IMG/VR virus record: IMGVR_UViG_3300013093_001722
Location: 1 to 47,789 of that record
DNA from: a virus
Direction: 5' to 3' (one strand)
Length of the DNA stretch: 47,789 bases
The notes under the pieces are model-generated. The model ran no database searches and was not told where the DNA came from. It saw only the letters and a program-made list of their open reading frames with translations. Shown piece after piece: positions 7,750 through 16,732 of this stretch. How positions within the stretch are numbered: the stretch's first letter is position 1; each line of letters opens with the position of its first letter. Both the position numbers and the translations under genes were made by a program.

Positions 7750-8117
7750 AAAATTTGTTTTAACTTATTGATCATTTGTTCACCTTCAATGATCATTTGT
7801 TGCATTTGTTCAATACTTTCACAGTTCCATTTACGCAGAGATTTATTAATACGGCTATTTGGATCTCGTTTAGTTTTTGCTCCAGTGCGGTGTTTCTTCA
7901 TACCTTTCATACGAGCACAAAAGCTCTTACGGCGCTTGCTGGCCTTGCTACCTTTCTTTAACTTACTAGGTTTAGTAGTTACGGCTGTTTGTAAATGGCT
8001 ACCTGGATGTTCTCTGCGATAACTAGCGACACCTTTTTTGTTTAAGCCGCCGTTCTTATTCTTACCGCTAGATTTTTGCCAAGCAGCTGATTCAGTTATA
8101 AATTCACTCGCTCTCAT
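7746..8117 (-). CDS. Basic DUF6321-like protein with capsid-targeting-like N-terminus
   Basis: The 123-residue protein begins MRASEFITE followed by Ser, matching the I/L-x-E pattern of T4 prohead-protease sites. The body is very basic: GGLNKKGVASYRREHPGS, then KLKKGSKASKRRKSFCARMKG, a layout I recall for DUF6321 domains of phage proteins (Gly-Gly-Leu, SYRREHPGS and RRKSFCARM blocks). The C-terminus is an amphipathic helix. Function is unknown. Charge and N-terminus suggest a DNA-associated protein packaged in the head. It overlaps the giant multi-domain gene upstream and the small gene downstream by ATGA junctions. Confidence 0.75.
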   Translation of the reverse strand: MRASEFITESAAWQKSSGKNKNGGLNKKGVASYRREHPGSHLQTAVTTKPSKLKKGSKASKRRKSFCARMKGMKKHRTGAKTKRDPNSRINKSLRKWNCESIEQMQQMIIEGEQMINKLKQIL

Positions 8118-11100
8118 TTCTTTGCCTTGCCTGCTTTCATATTAGCTAACCAATGTGCCATGCGAGCCTTTTCGCCTGTGCTATGTTTAGCTGTCTTTCT
8201 TAAATCACTAACACTTGCTTTGGTATTAACACCACTACGTTTTGCCAAACCTTTACGTCCAGGATTTTTACCATCTGCAAAGTTTTCAAGTAATTTGCTA
8301 ACAGCATTGGAAATCTCATCTTCCCACGCTTCACCTATTTTAACACAATTATTAACTCTTGTCCCACCTTTCATTTTGGTGCCTTGCTTGCGATAACCTT
8401 TCCAACATTTAGGATCTAGTCGCTGATCTTCGTCAACACCTTTTTCTTTCTTTTTAGCGATAGCGATAGCAGCCTGTTGTGCAGCATTGGCGGCTTCTGT
8501 TTTTGCTTTTTTCTGTTTAGGGAAAAATGCTTTCAATTCTTTGTTTAATGTATTTGGCTTAACATCAACAGTTGTATTCTGTGCTGTAACAGTACCGACT
8601 CCTGCACATTCTGTTTCTACACTTTCTGCAGAGCCACCGACTAGGTCACCTGCACGAGCGCCACGCTTTTGATTGCGTAGTTGACCTGCTGTACCTAACT
8701 TGTTTTTCTTGCTACCAGCAAATGCACTAGCTGGCAACATTTTTTCGTCAATGTTTTTATCAATGCCACGACTACGAACACCGCCTCTACGTCTTTGTTT
8801 GGCTAACTCTGCTAGTGCGTGTTCAATCTCGTCAATGTTCATTTGTAGTTCTTTAAAATGACGAGTGATGCTTTGCCATTCCATTGGACTTGCTGTTTGT
8901 GCTCGAGTCGCTAGATCTTTTAACTGTCCGCTTGCTCTTAACATACGATCTTTTAATGCAGCAGGATTTGATTTATGATGGATCATCGGATTCATTGGAT
9001 CAGGATCGTGTGGATTAGGTCCAATCGCTTCCCAAGGCATGTGACTCATTGATACATAACTACCGCCACCTACTGGCTCTTTTTTAATTTCTGCTGTACC
9101 ACCATCTACGCTTTCTGCTTGCGGTTCTTTAGGTGCTACTAGTGCATTTAAAACACGACCTGGTTTTGGTTTAGCAAGACCTTTAGGACCGTAATTAATT
9201 GCATAGTCATCGTCATTCTTTGGCATATTTGTTTTTACTCCGCTTGGACTAGTGTGTGGTTCACCTAGGCCCATTCCTTTACGTGTTAAATCCATTAGAT
9301 GCTTAATCCATTCAGCACCTAATTTTTTAACATCGAACCCTTGTTCCCAAACTTTTAATTGTTCTTCTGGAGTCGCATTAACATCTTTTAAAATATTACG
9401 CAACTTAGTAAAGCTCATTCCGGTGCCACGCGGTGTCGCTTCTAATTTAACATTAACATGTTCATATCCTGGGAACTTGTTAACAGCTTTCATCAGTGCG
9501 CCAGCGATAGGCATATCTTTTTGATCCTCACCTACCATAATAACAATATTATCGTAACGTGGAGGTTTGCCTGGTAACGGATTGATTAATTCGTGTTTGA
9601 TCTTTTGTAGTAGTGTACCACCTTCTTGAACTGTGCTGATGTTATCGGCATATTCAGGATACATCTTGTGCCATGTTTCTACTTTAGTAGCTGGAGGAAT
9701 TGGATCATTTTTACCTACAGCATTACCAATAAACAAATAAGGATCACCACCTAATTGTTTTGCTTTGTTAATTGTATAGTTAAACAGTTCTTCGTGACCT
9801 TTATGGCCAACAAAACTACCAATAGCAACTACAGCGGTCTTCGATTCACCGCGTGGACGTTCTGTACGAGCATTAGCCATAGCATCTTTCTTAGCCTGTA
9901 TAACATCACGTTGTTCTTGACTAGTAACTTTAATAGGACCAAGGCGACTGTTAATAACAATACCTTCGTAATTCTTACCTAATAAATCTTTACCAACAAT
10001 ATTTGGATCTTCAATGATTGCTTTTTCAAGAGCAAGTTTAACTGGCTCAAGTGCGGCCTTAACTTCTGCGGCTTGATCACGTTTCTTGCTTGCTAACATA
10101 GCCTTAAACTGTGCTATGTTTTCCATAGGAGGTACAAGTGCTGTAACATCTAACGCTTCATTCTGTGTTAGGCTGTTGTCAATAAACATTACACTACCTG
10201 CTTTACCTACTTTAGTTAATTGTTTAATAAACTTATCTGAATCAGGTAGATCTTCGCCTGTGTCGCCTTCTACTACACGGAAAGGAACTAGGGCTAGTTG
10301 CACACCATCTGGTAGTTTGTCATAGTGTATGCCAACAAACTTTAATTTGCCTTCTGGAGTTTCTGTAGCGAATGGAAGATATAATACTTCGCAAGTTACT
10401 TGTTTGTTGATTAAGAAATCTTTACCTAGTTTGCTATCTACTAATTTAATAGCATCCATCATTTCATTAAACAAGTCATCAAACATTTGAGCACGACCTA
10501 GTATATCTGGATCAGTGGTTCCTTTTTGTTGATGATATTTTACAAAACTTGCTTCATAGCGCGGCTCTGTGCGGCTAGTACCCATGAAAGGTTTGCCTTC
10601 TGCATTTTTACCAAAGCGTCCACCAAAGCCGTCTACTTTAACATTAAGTGGAATATTCTTTAATTCAAACTTACCATTACCTTGATGTAGTTCATCTAAT
10701 AAATCTAAAAAGTCTGCTGACTTTAAATCACGTAAATGCGGCATGCCTTTACGTAGTTGTGCTTTAACTTGTGGTTGTTCAGGATCTGCTTCGTTTAAAA
10801 TAGATTCTGCCATTGGTTGTTTTTTAACTCTAAAAGCATCTTCATATGCTTTGCTCATTTCAACAGCGTGTTTTCTAAATCCTTGAGGATCAGTCATCTT
10901 TAGTCTTTCAACCATAAGATCAATAGCTGCGAACTTTGCTTCACGATCACTTGCAGGATCGTTTTTAGTAATCATCTGTGAGCCCGGCTCAAAACAAATG
11001 TCTAAGAAACGATTAGCAACTTCTTGACGTTGTTGATCATCAAGATATTTGTTTGCTAATTGTATAGTACCTTGGAAACTGTTTAGTAATTCAAGGTCAT

Positions 11101-12379
11101 TGCCTTTTGGTTTACGATCAAAGTAGATCTCAAACTGTTGTGCTAGATTTTGTATGTAATCTCTTTGGTTAGGAGGTAGCTCCTGCATAACAGGAATGCC
11201 ATCTTTCATCATTGGCTCACCTGTTGTAGGATCGATATAAGGCTTATACTTGGCACTTACACCACCACCTTGACCACCTGCTACAGCAAAACTATAATCA
11301 GCATCTACAACAGGCTGATCGCTAATCTTTGTACTCTTCTTAAGTACACGAGCAACGTATTTTTCACTAGTCTTAGCGTATGGTAATGCACGGTCTATGT
11401 ATTTGTGGAATACACCCTTAACACCTGCTTCAACGTCCGACCAGTCTGAACTATGACTGTATGAATACCACTCGTCTGGAGCATTAGTCTTAGGATCATA
11501 ACGACCAAACTCAAAGTCAATCTGTACTTTAACAGGTGGATCTTGTAGTTGGAACAGTCCAGAGAACTGATTATTACCTGGTTTGAATCCTAAGAACTTG
11601 GCTGTACCTACTTGTTTGCCAACAATAGATGTTAAGTATTGCTGTACTTGTGGTTCTAATTCTTTATCGCATTGTGTATCAATGTCACCTACTTTAGGTT
11701 TCTTAGCAACAAACTGTTCGTCTGGAATGCCTTTAACATTGAAGAAGTGTAATGAGCTACCACTTAGGAATGTACCAGCTTTTATCAGCTGAGGACTCCA
11801 TAATGGTTGATTATACTGTGCTTGGAAAGACGCATTGATGTCTTGTAGTAACTTGTTTAATACACCGACCATGAAACTACGGTTGTGTACTTTTAATTCT
11901 ATAGTATCTGCTTGATGAGATTGACCTGGTTGATCAACATCAGGTACTTCTAAATTACCACCTTCCATAATGGATTGGTATTTTAAGTATTCTGGGTATT
12001 GCTTATTGAAGTGGCGCATAACAATACCAGCCATTTCATTCGCTTTGTTTTCTTCTGGGCTACCTGTTTCTGGACTGATTTCGATATGCTCGCTATCTTG
12101 TAGGGCATGTGTTAGCTCGTGAGCTAATGTTCTCAGTGCATCAACAGGTTGACGATTAGCAACTGCTAGTTCTAAAGTATAAGTGTCGTTATAAAAACGA
12201 CCCATAGTTGGTTGATCGCCGTGTGCTAGTGTTTTTTTAAGAACGATAGTGGGAAGTTTTTCTAGACCAATTATCTTTTTAGCAAGGGGCAAGAACTTCT
12301 TTAATATATCTTTGAATTCATCAACAGTGATGGCTTCATTAATTTGTTCTTTAGGTTGGAATAAACTATTCAAAAGCAT
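8114..12379 (-). CDS. 1421-residue multi-enzyme protein: metallopeptidase-like, pol-beta NTase, ligase-type NTase and HxGH nucleotidylyltransferase
   Basis: Four modules are visible in order. (1) Residues 40-130: HELTH at 88-92 with E115, a zinc-metallopeptidase-like HExxH site. (2) Residues 160-345: a pol-beta-type nucleotidyltransferase pattern, SGSS at 206-209, GDIDTQ at 231-236 (D232, D234) and a third acid D288. (3) Residues 570-825: a ligase-type covalent nucleotidyltransferase, KVDG at 581-584 (motif I lysine K581), E664 (motif III-like), YEGIV at 804-808 and IKV at 816-818 (motifs IV and V). (4) Residues 848-1000: nucleotidylyltransferase with HKGH 859-862 and SFTKLR 989-994. The C-terminal 350 residues are basic and disordered, with a segment DPKCWKGYRKQGTK I recall in other phage proteins. 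Possible prohead-protease sites are INE/A at 13-16 and ILNE/A at 527-531. The substrates are unknown. I infer a head-packaged polyprotein for nucleic-acid or cofactor processing. Confidence 0.85.
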   Translation of the reverse strand: MLLNSLFQPKEQINEAITVDEFKDILKKFLPLAKKIIGLEKLPTIVLKKTLAHGDQPTMGRFYNDTYTLELAVANRQPVDALRTLAHELTHALQDSEHIEISPETGSPEENKANEMAGIVMRHFNKQYPEYLKYQSIMEGGNLEVPDVDQPGQSHQADTIELKVHNRSFMVGVLNKLLQDINASFQAQYNQPLWSPQLIKAGTFLSGSSLHFFNVKGIPDEQFVAKKPKVGDIDTQCDKELEPQVQQYLTSIVGKQVGTAKFLGFKPGNNQFSGLFQLQDPPVKVQIDFEFGRYDPKTNAPDEWYSYSHSSDWSDVEAGVKGVFHKYIDRALPYAKTSEKYVARVLKKSTKISDQPVVDADYSFAVAGGQGGGVSAKYKPYIDPTTGEPMMKDGIPVMQELPPNQRDYIQNLAQQFEIYFDRKPKGNDLELLNSFQGTIQLANKYLDDQQRQEVANRFLDICFEPGSQMITKNDPASDREAKFAAIDLMVERLKMTDPQGFRKHAVEMSKAYEDAFRVKKQPMAESILNEADPEQPQVKAQLRKGMPHLRDLKSADFLDLLDELHQGNGKFELKNIPLNVKVDGFGGRFGKNAEGKPFMGTSRTEPRYEASFVKYHQQKGTTDPDILGRAQMFDDLFNEMMDAIKLVDSKLGKDFLINKQVTCEVLYLPFATETPEGKLKFVGIHYDKLPDGVQLALVPFRVVEGDTGEDLPDSDKFIKQLTKVGKAGSVMFIDNSLTQNEALDVTALVPPMENIAQFKAMLASKKRDQAAEVKAALEPVKLALEKAIIEDPNIVGKDLLGKNYEGIVINSRLGPIKVTSQEQRDVIQAKKDAMANARTERPRGESKTAVVAIGSFVGHKGHEELFNYTINKAKQLGGDPYLFIGNAVGKNDPIPPATKVETWHKMYPEYADNISTVQEGGTLLQKIKHELINPLPGKPPRYDNIVIMVGEDQKDMPIAGALMKAVNKFPGYEHVNVKLEATPRGTGMSFTKLRNILKDVNATPEEQLKVWEQGFDVKKLGAEWIKHLMDLTRKGMGLGEPHTSPSGVKTNMPKNDDDYAINYGPKGLAKPKPGRVLNALVAPKEPQAESVDGGTAEIKKEPVGGGSYVSMSHMPWEAIGPNPHDPDPMNPMIHHKSNPAALKDRMLRASGQLKDLATRAQTASPMEWQSITRHFKELQMNIDEIEHALAELAKQRRRGGVRSRGIDKNIDEKMLPASAFAGSKKNKLGTAGQLRNQKRGARAGDLVGGSAESVETECAGVGTVTAQNTTVDVKPNTLNKELKAFFPKQKKAKTEAANAAQQAAIAIAKKKEKGVDEDQRLDPKCWKGYRKQGTKMKGGTRVNNCVKIGEAWEDEISNAVSKLLENFADGKNPGRKGLAKRSGVNTKASVSDLRKTAKHSTGEKARMAHWLANMKAGKAKK

Positions 12380-12380
12380 A

Positions 12381-12779
12381 TTAGTGGCCTAACTTATATT
12401 CGCCTTTAATGATATCTTTATGATAGTGTTCTGCACAACGTCTGCATAACGTTTTCATAAATTCTTGATTAAATGTTTCTTTAGGATCACCAGGTACATG
12501 ATGTTGTTCAAAGTACCTAATACAGCCTTCCTTAACCATTGGTAGCCAGTGTTTCCAATCTTTAGTACTATCGGATTTGTCTGCGCTGTGTGCAGCCTTA
12601 AGCTCTTTAGCCTTAGGCATAAAGTGCTGTTTATGTAGATCATCGTGATCGATTATAAACCAAAAAAGGTCATCTGCAAGATGCTGTTCTTCTTCTTGAT
12701 TTAATGTAGAAGGATCTTTATCTTTATCCTCTGGATTAACACTTCGATCAATTTTGCCAAAAAATTCGTATAGTTTCAT
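12381..12779 (-). CDS. Hypothetical protein, His/Cys-containing C-terminus
   Basis: The 132-residue product starts MKLYEFFGK, a weak echo of the targeting-like N-termini in this cluster but without the I/L-x-E cut site. The middle is helical and acidic, and the C-terminus has LCRRCAEHYHKD, whose two Cys and two His might bind a metal. I recall proteins with this C-terminal pattern in T4-like phages but no function. It ends one base before the giant multi-enzyme gene and probably heads that operon. An ACTAAATA motif about 35 bases upstream of its ATG could be its promoter; I see no clear ribosome site. Confidence 0.72.
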   Translation of the reverse strand: MKLYEFFGKIDRSVNPEDKDKDPSTLNQEEEQHLADDLFWFIIDHDDLHKQHFMPKAKELKAAHSADKSDSTKDWKHWLPMVKEGCIRYFEQHHVPGDPKETFNQEFMKTLCRRCAEHYHKDIIKGEYKLGH

Positions 12780-12810
12780 AATAGTCTGCTAGGGTTAAGG
12801 TAATATGCTA

Positions 12811-12818
12811 TATTTAGT
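12811..12818 (-). promoter_or_regulatory. Possible late promoter motif (ACTAAATA)
   Basis: ACTAAATA on the minus strand, 31 bases before the ATG at 12779, in a 51-base intergenic gap. It differs from the ATAAATA form by one base but its position fits promoter use for the accessory cluster 12779-5274. Confidence 0.4.
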
Positions 12819-12830
12819 GCATTTTAGCTT

Positions 12831-13298
12831 TTAGAAATTGTACCTGACTGTGTTTACAGTACCTTGGCTAATGTCTAATCTTGCACGGAGATAAGCGTAA
12901 TTGCCTACAAAATTAAAGAGATCAGTTTGTGTAGGGTGGCTAATCGCACCACTAAACCCGCCGCTAATGCCTGCACTACCCGTAGTTTCTAGGCCATAGT
13001 AGTATTTTTGTGTTTCTGGAATATCTGTCCAGTCAGTATCTTGCGGATTAGGAAAATTAGAGTATTGTATTGTAATGGTTCCTCTAAATGAACCTTCTAT
13101 AGTATAGCTAATTGTGTGTTGTACAGAGCCTAAACTGTAATAGCCAGCGGCATTTATGCGATCGCTGTACACAGTTAGCACAGGCGGAACTTGTTGTCCG
13201 TTGACCATTTGTGGCATCGTAAAGCTAGGCTGTGAAACGTGCTGATTACGAGTTATGTATGGATTGTAAAATTGTAGTGTCGTACTAGTTGCTGGCAT
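12831..13298 (-). CDS. Putative virion structural protein
   Basis: The 155-residue product is rich in Thr, Ser, Gly, Tyr and Asn with a beta-strand pattern (TISYTIEGSFRGTITIQYSN, and YAYLRARLDIS near the end), as in small phage tail, neck or baseplate decoration proteins. There is no Cys and no signal peptide. The ATG is preceded by AGGA and, 18 bases upstream, by AATAAATA, a T4-type late motif. Late expression is what a virion protein needs. The late motif forms the loop of a long inverted repeat described separately. The exact position in the particle cannot be inferred. Confidence 0.72.
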   Translation of the reverse strand: MPATSTTLQFYNPYITRNQHVSQPSFTMPQMVNGQQVPPVLTVYSDRINAAGYYSLGSVQHTISYTIEGSFRGTITIQYSNFPNPQDTDWTDIPETQKYYYGLETTGSAGISGGFSGAISHPTQTDLFNFVGNYAYLRARLDISQGTVNTVRYNF

Positions 13299-13345
13299 AA
13301 TTTGTCCTAGATATACTATTTATTGTATATCTCTTAGGACAAATT
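13299..13345. repeat. Long inverted repeat whose loop is a late promoter motif
   Basis: Left arm 13299-13316 (18 bases) and right arm 13325-13345 (21 bases) are complementary except for a 3-base bulge on the right. The 8-base loop 13317-13324 is exactly the minus-strand late motif AATAAATA. The right arm and loop contain the stop codon and last codons of the upstream gene; the left arm contains the leader and SD of the downstream gene. Confidence 0.75.
13317..13324 (-). promoter_or_regulatory. Late promoter (AATAAATA)
   Basis: AATAAATA on the minus strand, 18 bases before the ATG of the structural-looking gene; a transcript from about 13311 would carry a 12-base leader with AGGA. Confidence 0.6.
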
Positions 13346-13982
13346 CTTGTGTTTTTTTAACATATTCACCTAAAAACATAGTAATCATGCTTAGGTTAGG
13401 GCCATCTACCACATAAAGGAACGGGTCTTGTATCCAATTTCTTTTTCCAGCCAACCAAAAATGTGTATTCTTAGCCATTTTAACTTGTTCAGAATAGTGT
13501 TCTAACCATGTAGCAAAGTTAGATCTAACATTTTGGGGCATACGTTCACGGAGGTATACCTTGTACTTGTATTTGTTATAAGGCAATCGATCACAAAGAC
13601 GGTACCTACTTTTTTCTTGAAGTATCTTTAAATCTTCTTCGCTAGCAGGTTCGGTTATACTTACAACCCACGGTGACATTTCTGTACACATTTTTTTGTA
13701 TAACTCGTAGTCGTCAGTATAGAAACTACAAGTATCGCCTTCAAATCTAAGTTGTCCTGCAGAATTTAAGAATTCTGTAGAATCATAGATATATTTGTGT
13801 AGTTTTAATTTTTGATCTTCAGATAGTTGCTTACGGACCCATAATGGTTGCCATGTATTCGTGCAAATATCAATAGTACGGCTAATGCCCCACTCTTTGA
13901 TTAAATGAGCTTTTGGGGCATTAGTTTCTACTTTATAAGGCCATTTTTTAAAAAATAGTTTATTCGTTTGATAAACTTTCAT
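13320..13982 (-). CDS. Hypothetical protein coupled to clpA
   Basis: The frame extends upstream into clpA, but the ATG at 13980-13982 is preceded by a purine-rich GAAGAAG site and gives a 220-residue protein that overlaps the clpA end by 23 bases, so I take that start. The product is rich in aromatic and basic residues (KLFFKKWPYKVE, YNKYKYKVYL, LAGKRNWIQDPFLYVVDGPN) and has no recognised motif, signal peptide or membrane segment. The composition suggests binding to nucleic acid or to another phage protein. It is transcribed after dnaJ, def and clpA, so a role with the protease or an early takeover role is possible, but that is position only. Confidence 0.72.
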   Translation of the reverse strand: MKVYQTNKLFFKKWPYKVETNAPKAHLIKEWGISRTIDICTNTWQPLWVRKQLSEDQKLKLHKYIYDSTEFLNSAGQLRFEGDTCSFYTDDYELYKKMCTEMSPWVVSITEPASEEDLKILQEKSRYRLCDRLPYNKYKYKVYLRERMPQNVRSNFATWLEHYSEQVKMAKNTHFWLAGKRNWIQDPFLYVVDGPNLSMITMFLGEYVKKTQEFVLRDIQ

Positions 13983-16239
13983 CTTCAACTTCTTCGATGT
14001 TAGCTTTTTCAACTGGCAATATGTCAGCAAACTTGAAACTAAATTTATCGTCCTCGGCAGTGATTTCAACAACTCCGCCGTTGACTAACCTTCCAAATAG
14101 AATTTCTTTACTTAACGGTTTCTTGATATGTTCATCAATAGCACGAGCTAATGGACGAGCACCCATCTTCTTGTTAAAGCCTTTCTTGATTAGCAATTCA
14201 ACAGCGTCTGTATCTGGTTTAACAAACACATTCTTATCTTTGATCTGCACATTAAGTTCGTCAACGAATTTCTTAACGATCCTAATCATTACAACATGAT
14301 CTAATTTACCAAACTGGATAACACCGTCTAAACGATTGCGGAACTCTGGTTTGAAGAACGAATTAACAGCATTGTTAATTTCGCCGTCTTTATCAATGCT
14401 ACCAAATCCAATACCGTTCTTTTCAGCATCACTTGCACCTAAGTTTGAAGTTAGGATAACGATAGCGTTACGAGCATCTGCTTTCTTACCATTAGATCCT
14501 GTTACAAAGCCATTGTCCATCAATCCTAACAATACGTTGCTTACACTTGGATGTGCTTTTTCAATTTCGTCTAATAACAAGATACAGTTTGGGTGTTCTT
14601 GTAGTTTAGTAACAAGTTGACCTGCATTATCCTCAAAGCCAACATAGCCCGGAGGAGCACCAATGAACTTGGCAACAGAGTGTTGTTCTTGGAACTCACT
14701 CATATCAAATCGTACAAGTTGTACTCCCATTGATTCTGCCAATACTTTTGCTGTCTCAGTCTTACCACAGCCCGTAGGACCTACGAACAAGAAGTTTCCA
14801 ACTGGCTTGTTGATAGATTTTAATCCTGCTTGTGCGATATAAATTTTGTCTAACAAAATATCAATCGCTTTTTCTTGGCCAAACACTTTACCACGCATGT
14901 TCTTATCAAGGTCACGCAGGTTTTTATTTTCTTTTGATGCAACTTGTTCTGTTGGAAGATTTGCGATCTTAGATACTTCAAAAACGATTTCATCATGATC
15001 AACAATGCCACCTTCCTCGTCACGTACTTTAAAACGAGCAGATGCACAATCAATCAAATCAATAGCTTTGTCTGGTAAGTGCTTATCTGGCATATACTTG
15101 ATACTATATTTGACAGCATCAATGATCGCTTGATTAGTGATCTTAACATTATGATGTTTTTCGTAATACTTCTTAAGACCTTTAAGGATCTTAATAGCTG
15201 TTGCTTCGCTTGGCTCGTCAATCACAACACGTTGGAAACGGCGCATCAATGCACGATCCTTTTCAAAGTGCTTACGATATTCGTCCCATGTAGTCGACGC
15301 AACAACTTTAATAGTGCCTTTGCCTAGTGCAGGTTTCAGCATATTAGCCATATCGTTTGAACTACCGCTTACAGCACCTGCACCGTTAATCATGTGTGCT
15401 TCGTCAATAAACAAGATGCAATTCTTTTTCTTTTCAAGAGCGTTGATAACCATCTTCAAGCGTTCTTCAAAATCTCCGCGATACTTACTGCCAGCAAGCA
15501 TAGCTGAGATATCTAATGCGTACACGGTATGGTCAGCAATAAATTTAGGAACCTTGCCTTCAACGATGTTACGTGCAAGACCTTCAGCAATCGCTGTCTT
15601 ACCTACACCAGGATCGCCAATCATCATGACGTTGCATTTGTTTCTACGTGCAAGAACCAATTGCATTTCTTCAATTTCTTTTTCACGACCAATAACTGGA
15701 TCAATTTTCTTCTGCTTAACTTTGTTATTAAGGTTAGTACAGAATTGAACCAACATACGTTCAAGTTGGGTAGAATTTACATCTTCTGGAAGATTTTCTG
15801 AAGATGTCTTTTCTTGTCCAATATAGTCAATGAACGCATCTTTGTCAATTTTTGCCTGACGCATAAAATGTGCGGCATGACTTTTCTTTTCAGCAAACAT
15901 ACTGATGAAGCAATCAACAGGACTGATAGTTGAACGACCGCTAAACAACACTTGTGTAAACGCACGATTTAACATACGTTCCATTGAGTGTGTTTTCTTA
16001 GGACGCTGATTTAAATCTTCTACAACAATTTCAGTTAGCTTTGTTGCAATATATGTTTCTAGGTTAGTTTTAAGAGATTCAAGATCTGCACCAAAGTCGC
16101 CCAGCAACTGTTCAAATTTTGAATCAATGATTAAACTGTATAAGAAGTGTTCTAACGTAATATACTCGTGTTTGTTTTTTGCGGCAATTTTAACAGCACG
16201 ATCAAATACAGCTTCTAAATCGCTATTTGGTTCTAACAT
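13960..16239 (-). CDS. clpA: ClpA-type AAA+ unfoldase
   Basis: At 759 residues it matches E. coli ClpA (758). It has an N-terminal Clp repeat domain (1-140) and two AAA+ modules: Walker A GDPGVGKT 208-215 with Walker B ILFIDEAH 275-282, and Walker A GPTGCGKT 487-494 with Walker B ILLLDEIE 553-560. Residues 610-612 are IGF, in the position of the IGL/IGF loop by which ClpA and ClpX dock on ClpP. A ClpP gene is present at 46078-46713, so the phage probably forms its own ClpAP or recruits host ClpP. ClpB-type middle coils are absent. An AAGGA site precedes the ATG, which follows def by one base. Confidence 0.95.
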   Translation of the reverse strand: MLEPNSDLEAVFDRAVKIAAKNKHEYITLEHFLYSLIIDSKFEQLLGDFGADLESLKTNLETYIATKLTEIVVEDLNQRPKKTHSMERMLNRAFTQVLFSGRSTISPVDCFISMFAEKKSHAAHFMRQAKIDKDAFIDYIGQEKTSSENLPEDVNSTQLERMLVQFCTNLNNKVKQKKIDPVIGREKEIEEMQLVLARRNKCNVMMIGDPGVGKTAIAEGLARNIVEGKVPKFIADHTVYALDISAMLAGSKYRGDFEERLKMVINALEKKKNCILFIDEAHMINGAGAVSGSSNDMANMLKPALGKGTIKVVASTTWDEYRKHFEKDRALMRRFQRVVIDEPSEATAIKILKGLKKYYEKHHNVKITNQAIIDAVKYSIKYMPDKHLPDKAIDLIDCASARFKVRDEEGGIVDHDEIVFEVSKIANLPTEQVASKENKNLRDLDKNMRGKVFGQEKAIDILLDKIYIAQAGLKSINKPVGNFLFVGPTGCGKTETAKVLAESMGVQLVRFDMSEFQEQHSVAKFIGAPPGYVGFEDNAGQLVTKLQEHPNCILLLDEIEKAHPSVSNVLLGLMDNGFVTGSNGKKADARNAIVILTSNLGASDAEKNGIGFGSIDKDGEINNAVNSFFKPEFRNRLDGVIQFGKLDHVVMIRIVKKFVDELNVQIKDKNVFVKPDTDAVELLIKKGFNKKMGARPLARAIDEHIKKPLSKEILFGRLVNGGVVEITAEDDKFSFKFADILPVEKANIEEVEDESLSNE

Positions 16240-16240
16240 C

Positions 16241-16732
16241 TTATTTCCTTTTCTTTGATTTCTTAACGGCCATGGCCCACTTTAATGTACTTACTCTATC
16301 TTGAAAAACAATACCCTCTAAATGGTCTAATTCATGTAAAAAACACTTACATTCATATCCACTAAATTCTCCTTCTAGTGTTTCACCTTTAGAGTTTTGC
16401 CAACGTGCTTTAATAGCGGTAGGTCGTTTAACATTAACAAACACACCCGGAAAACTTAAACAGCCTTCTTCTAAATCTTTAACATCTTCCGTATTAGCAA
16501 CAACTACGGGATTAAAAAATGCTGTTGCATTTTCTGGGTTATCTCTATGACCCATAACAAACATTCTAGCATTGATGCCTACTTGATTAGCAGCAAGCCC
16601 AATCCCATCATATGTTAGCATGGCTTCAATCATGTCTTTTTCTAATTGTACAGGATCTGTAGTAGGATTGTCAAAGTCAAACTCTGGCATCCTTGTCCGC
16701 AAAATCTCTGCTGGAAATTTTACAATATTCAT
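16241..16732 (-). CDS. def: Peptide deformylase
   Basis: This 163-residue enzyme removes the formyl group from the N-terminal methionine of new proteins. All three signature motifs are intact: [10 protein letters not shown] (43-52), EEGCLSFPG (88-96) and HELDH (133-137), giving metal ligands C91, H133, H137 and catalytic E134. Length is near the bacterial norm and the end is a short Lys-rich tail. Phage deformylases are known from marine phages, where they are thought to act on phage or host photosystem proteins; no photosystem genes occur here. It lies between dnaJ (ATGA overlap) and clpA in one operon devoted to protein quality control. Confidence 0.96.
   Translation of the reverse strand: MNIVKFPAEILRTRMPEFDFDNPTTDPVQLEKDMIEAMLTYDGIGLAANQVGINARMFVMGHRDNPENATAFFNPVVVANTEDVKDLEEGCLSFPGVFVNVKRPTAIKARWQNSKGETLEGEFSGYECKCFLHELDHLEGIVFQDRVSTLKWAMAVKKSKKRK

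Noticed and set aside
13982-14072. Longer N-terminus for the gene after clpA (from 14072)
   Set aside because: It would lie wholly inside clpA; the ATG at 13982 has a purine-rich ribosome site and fits the overlap.
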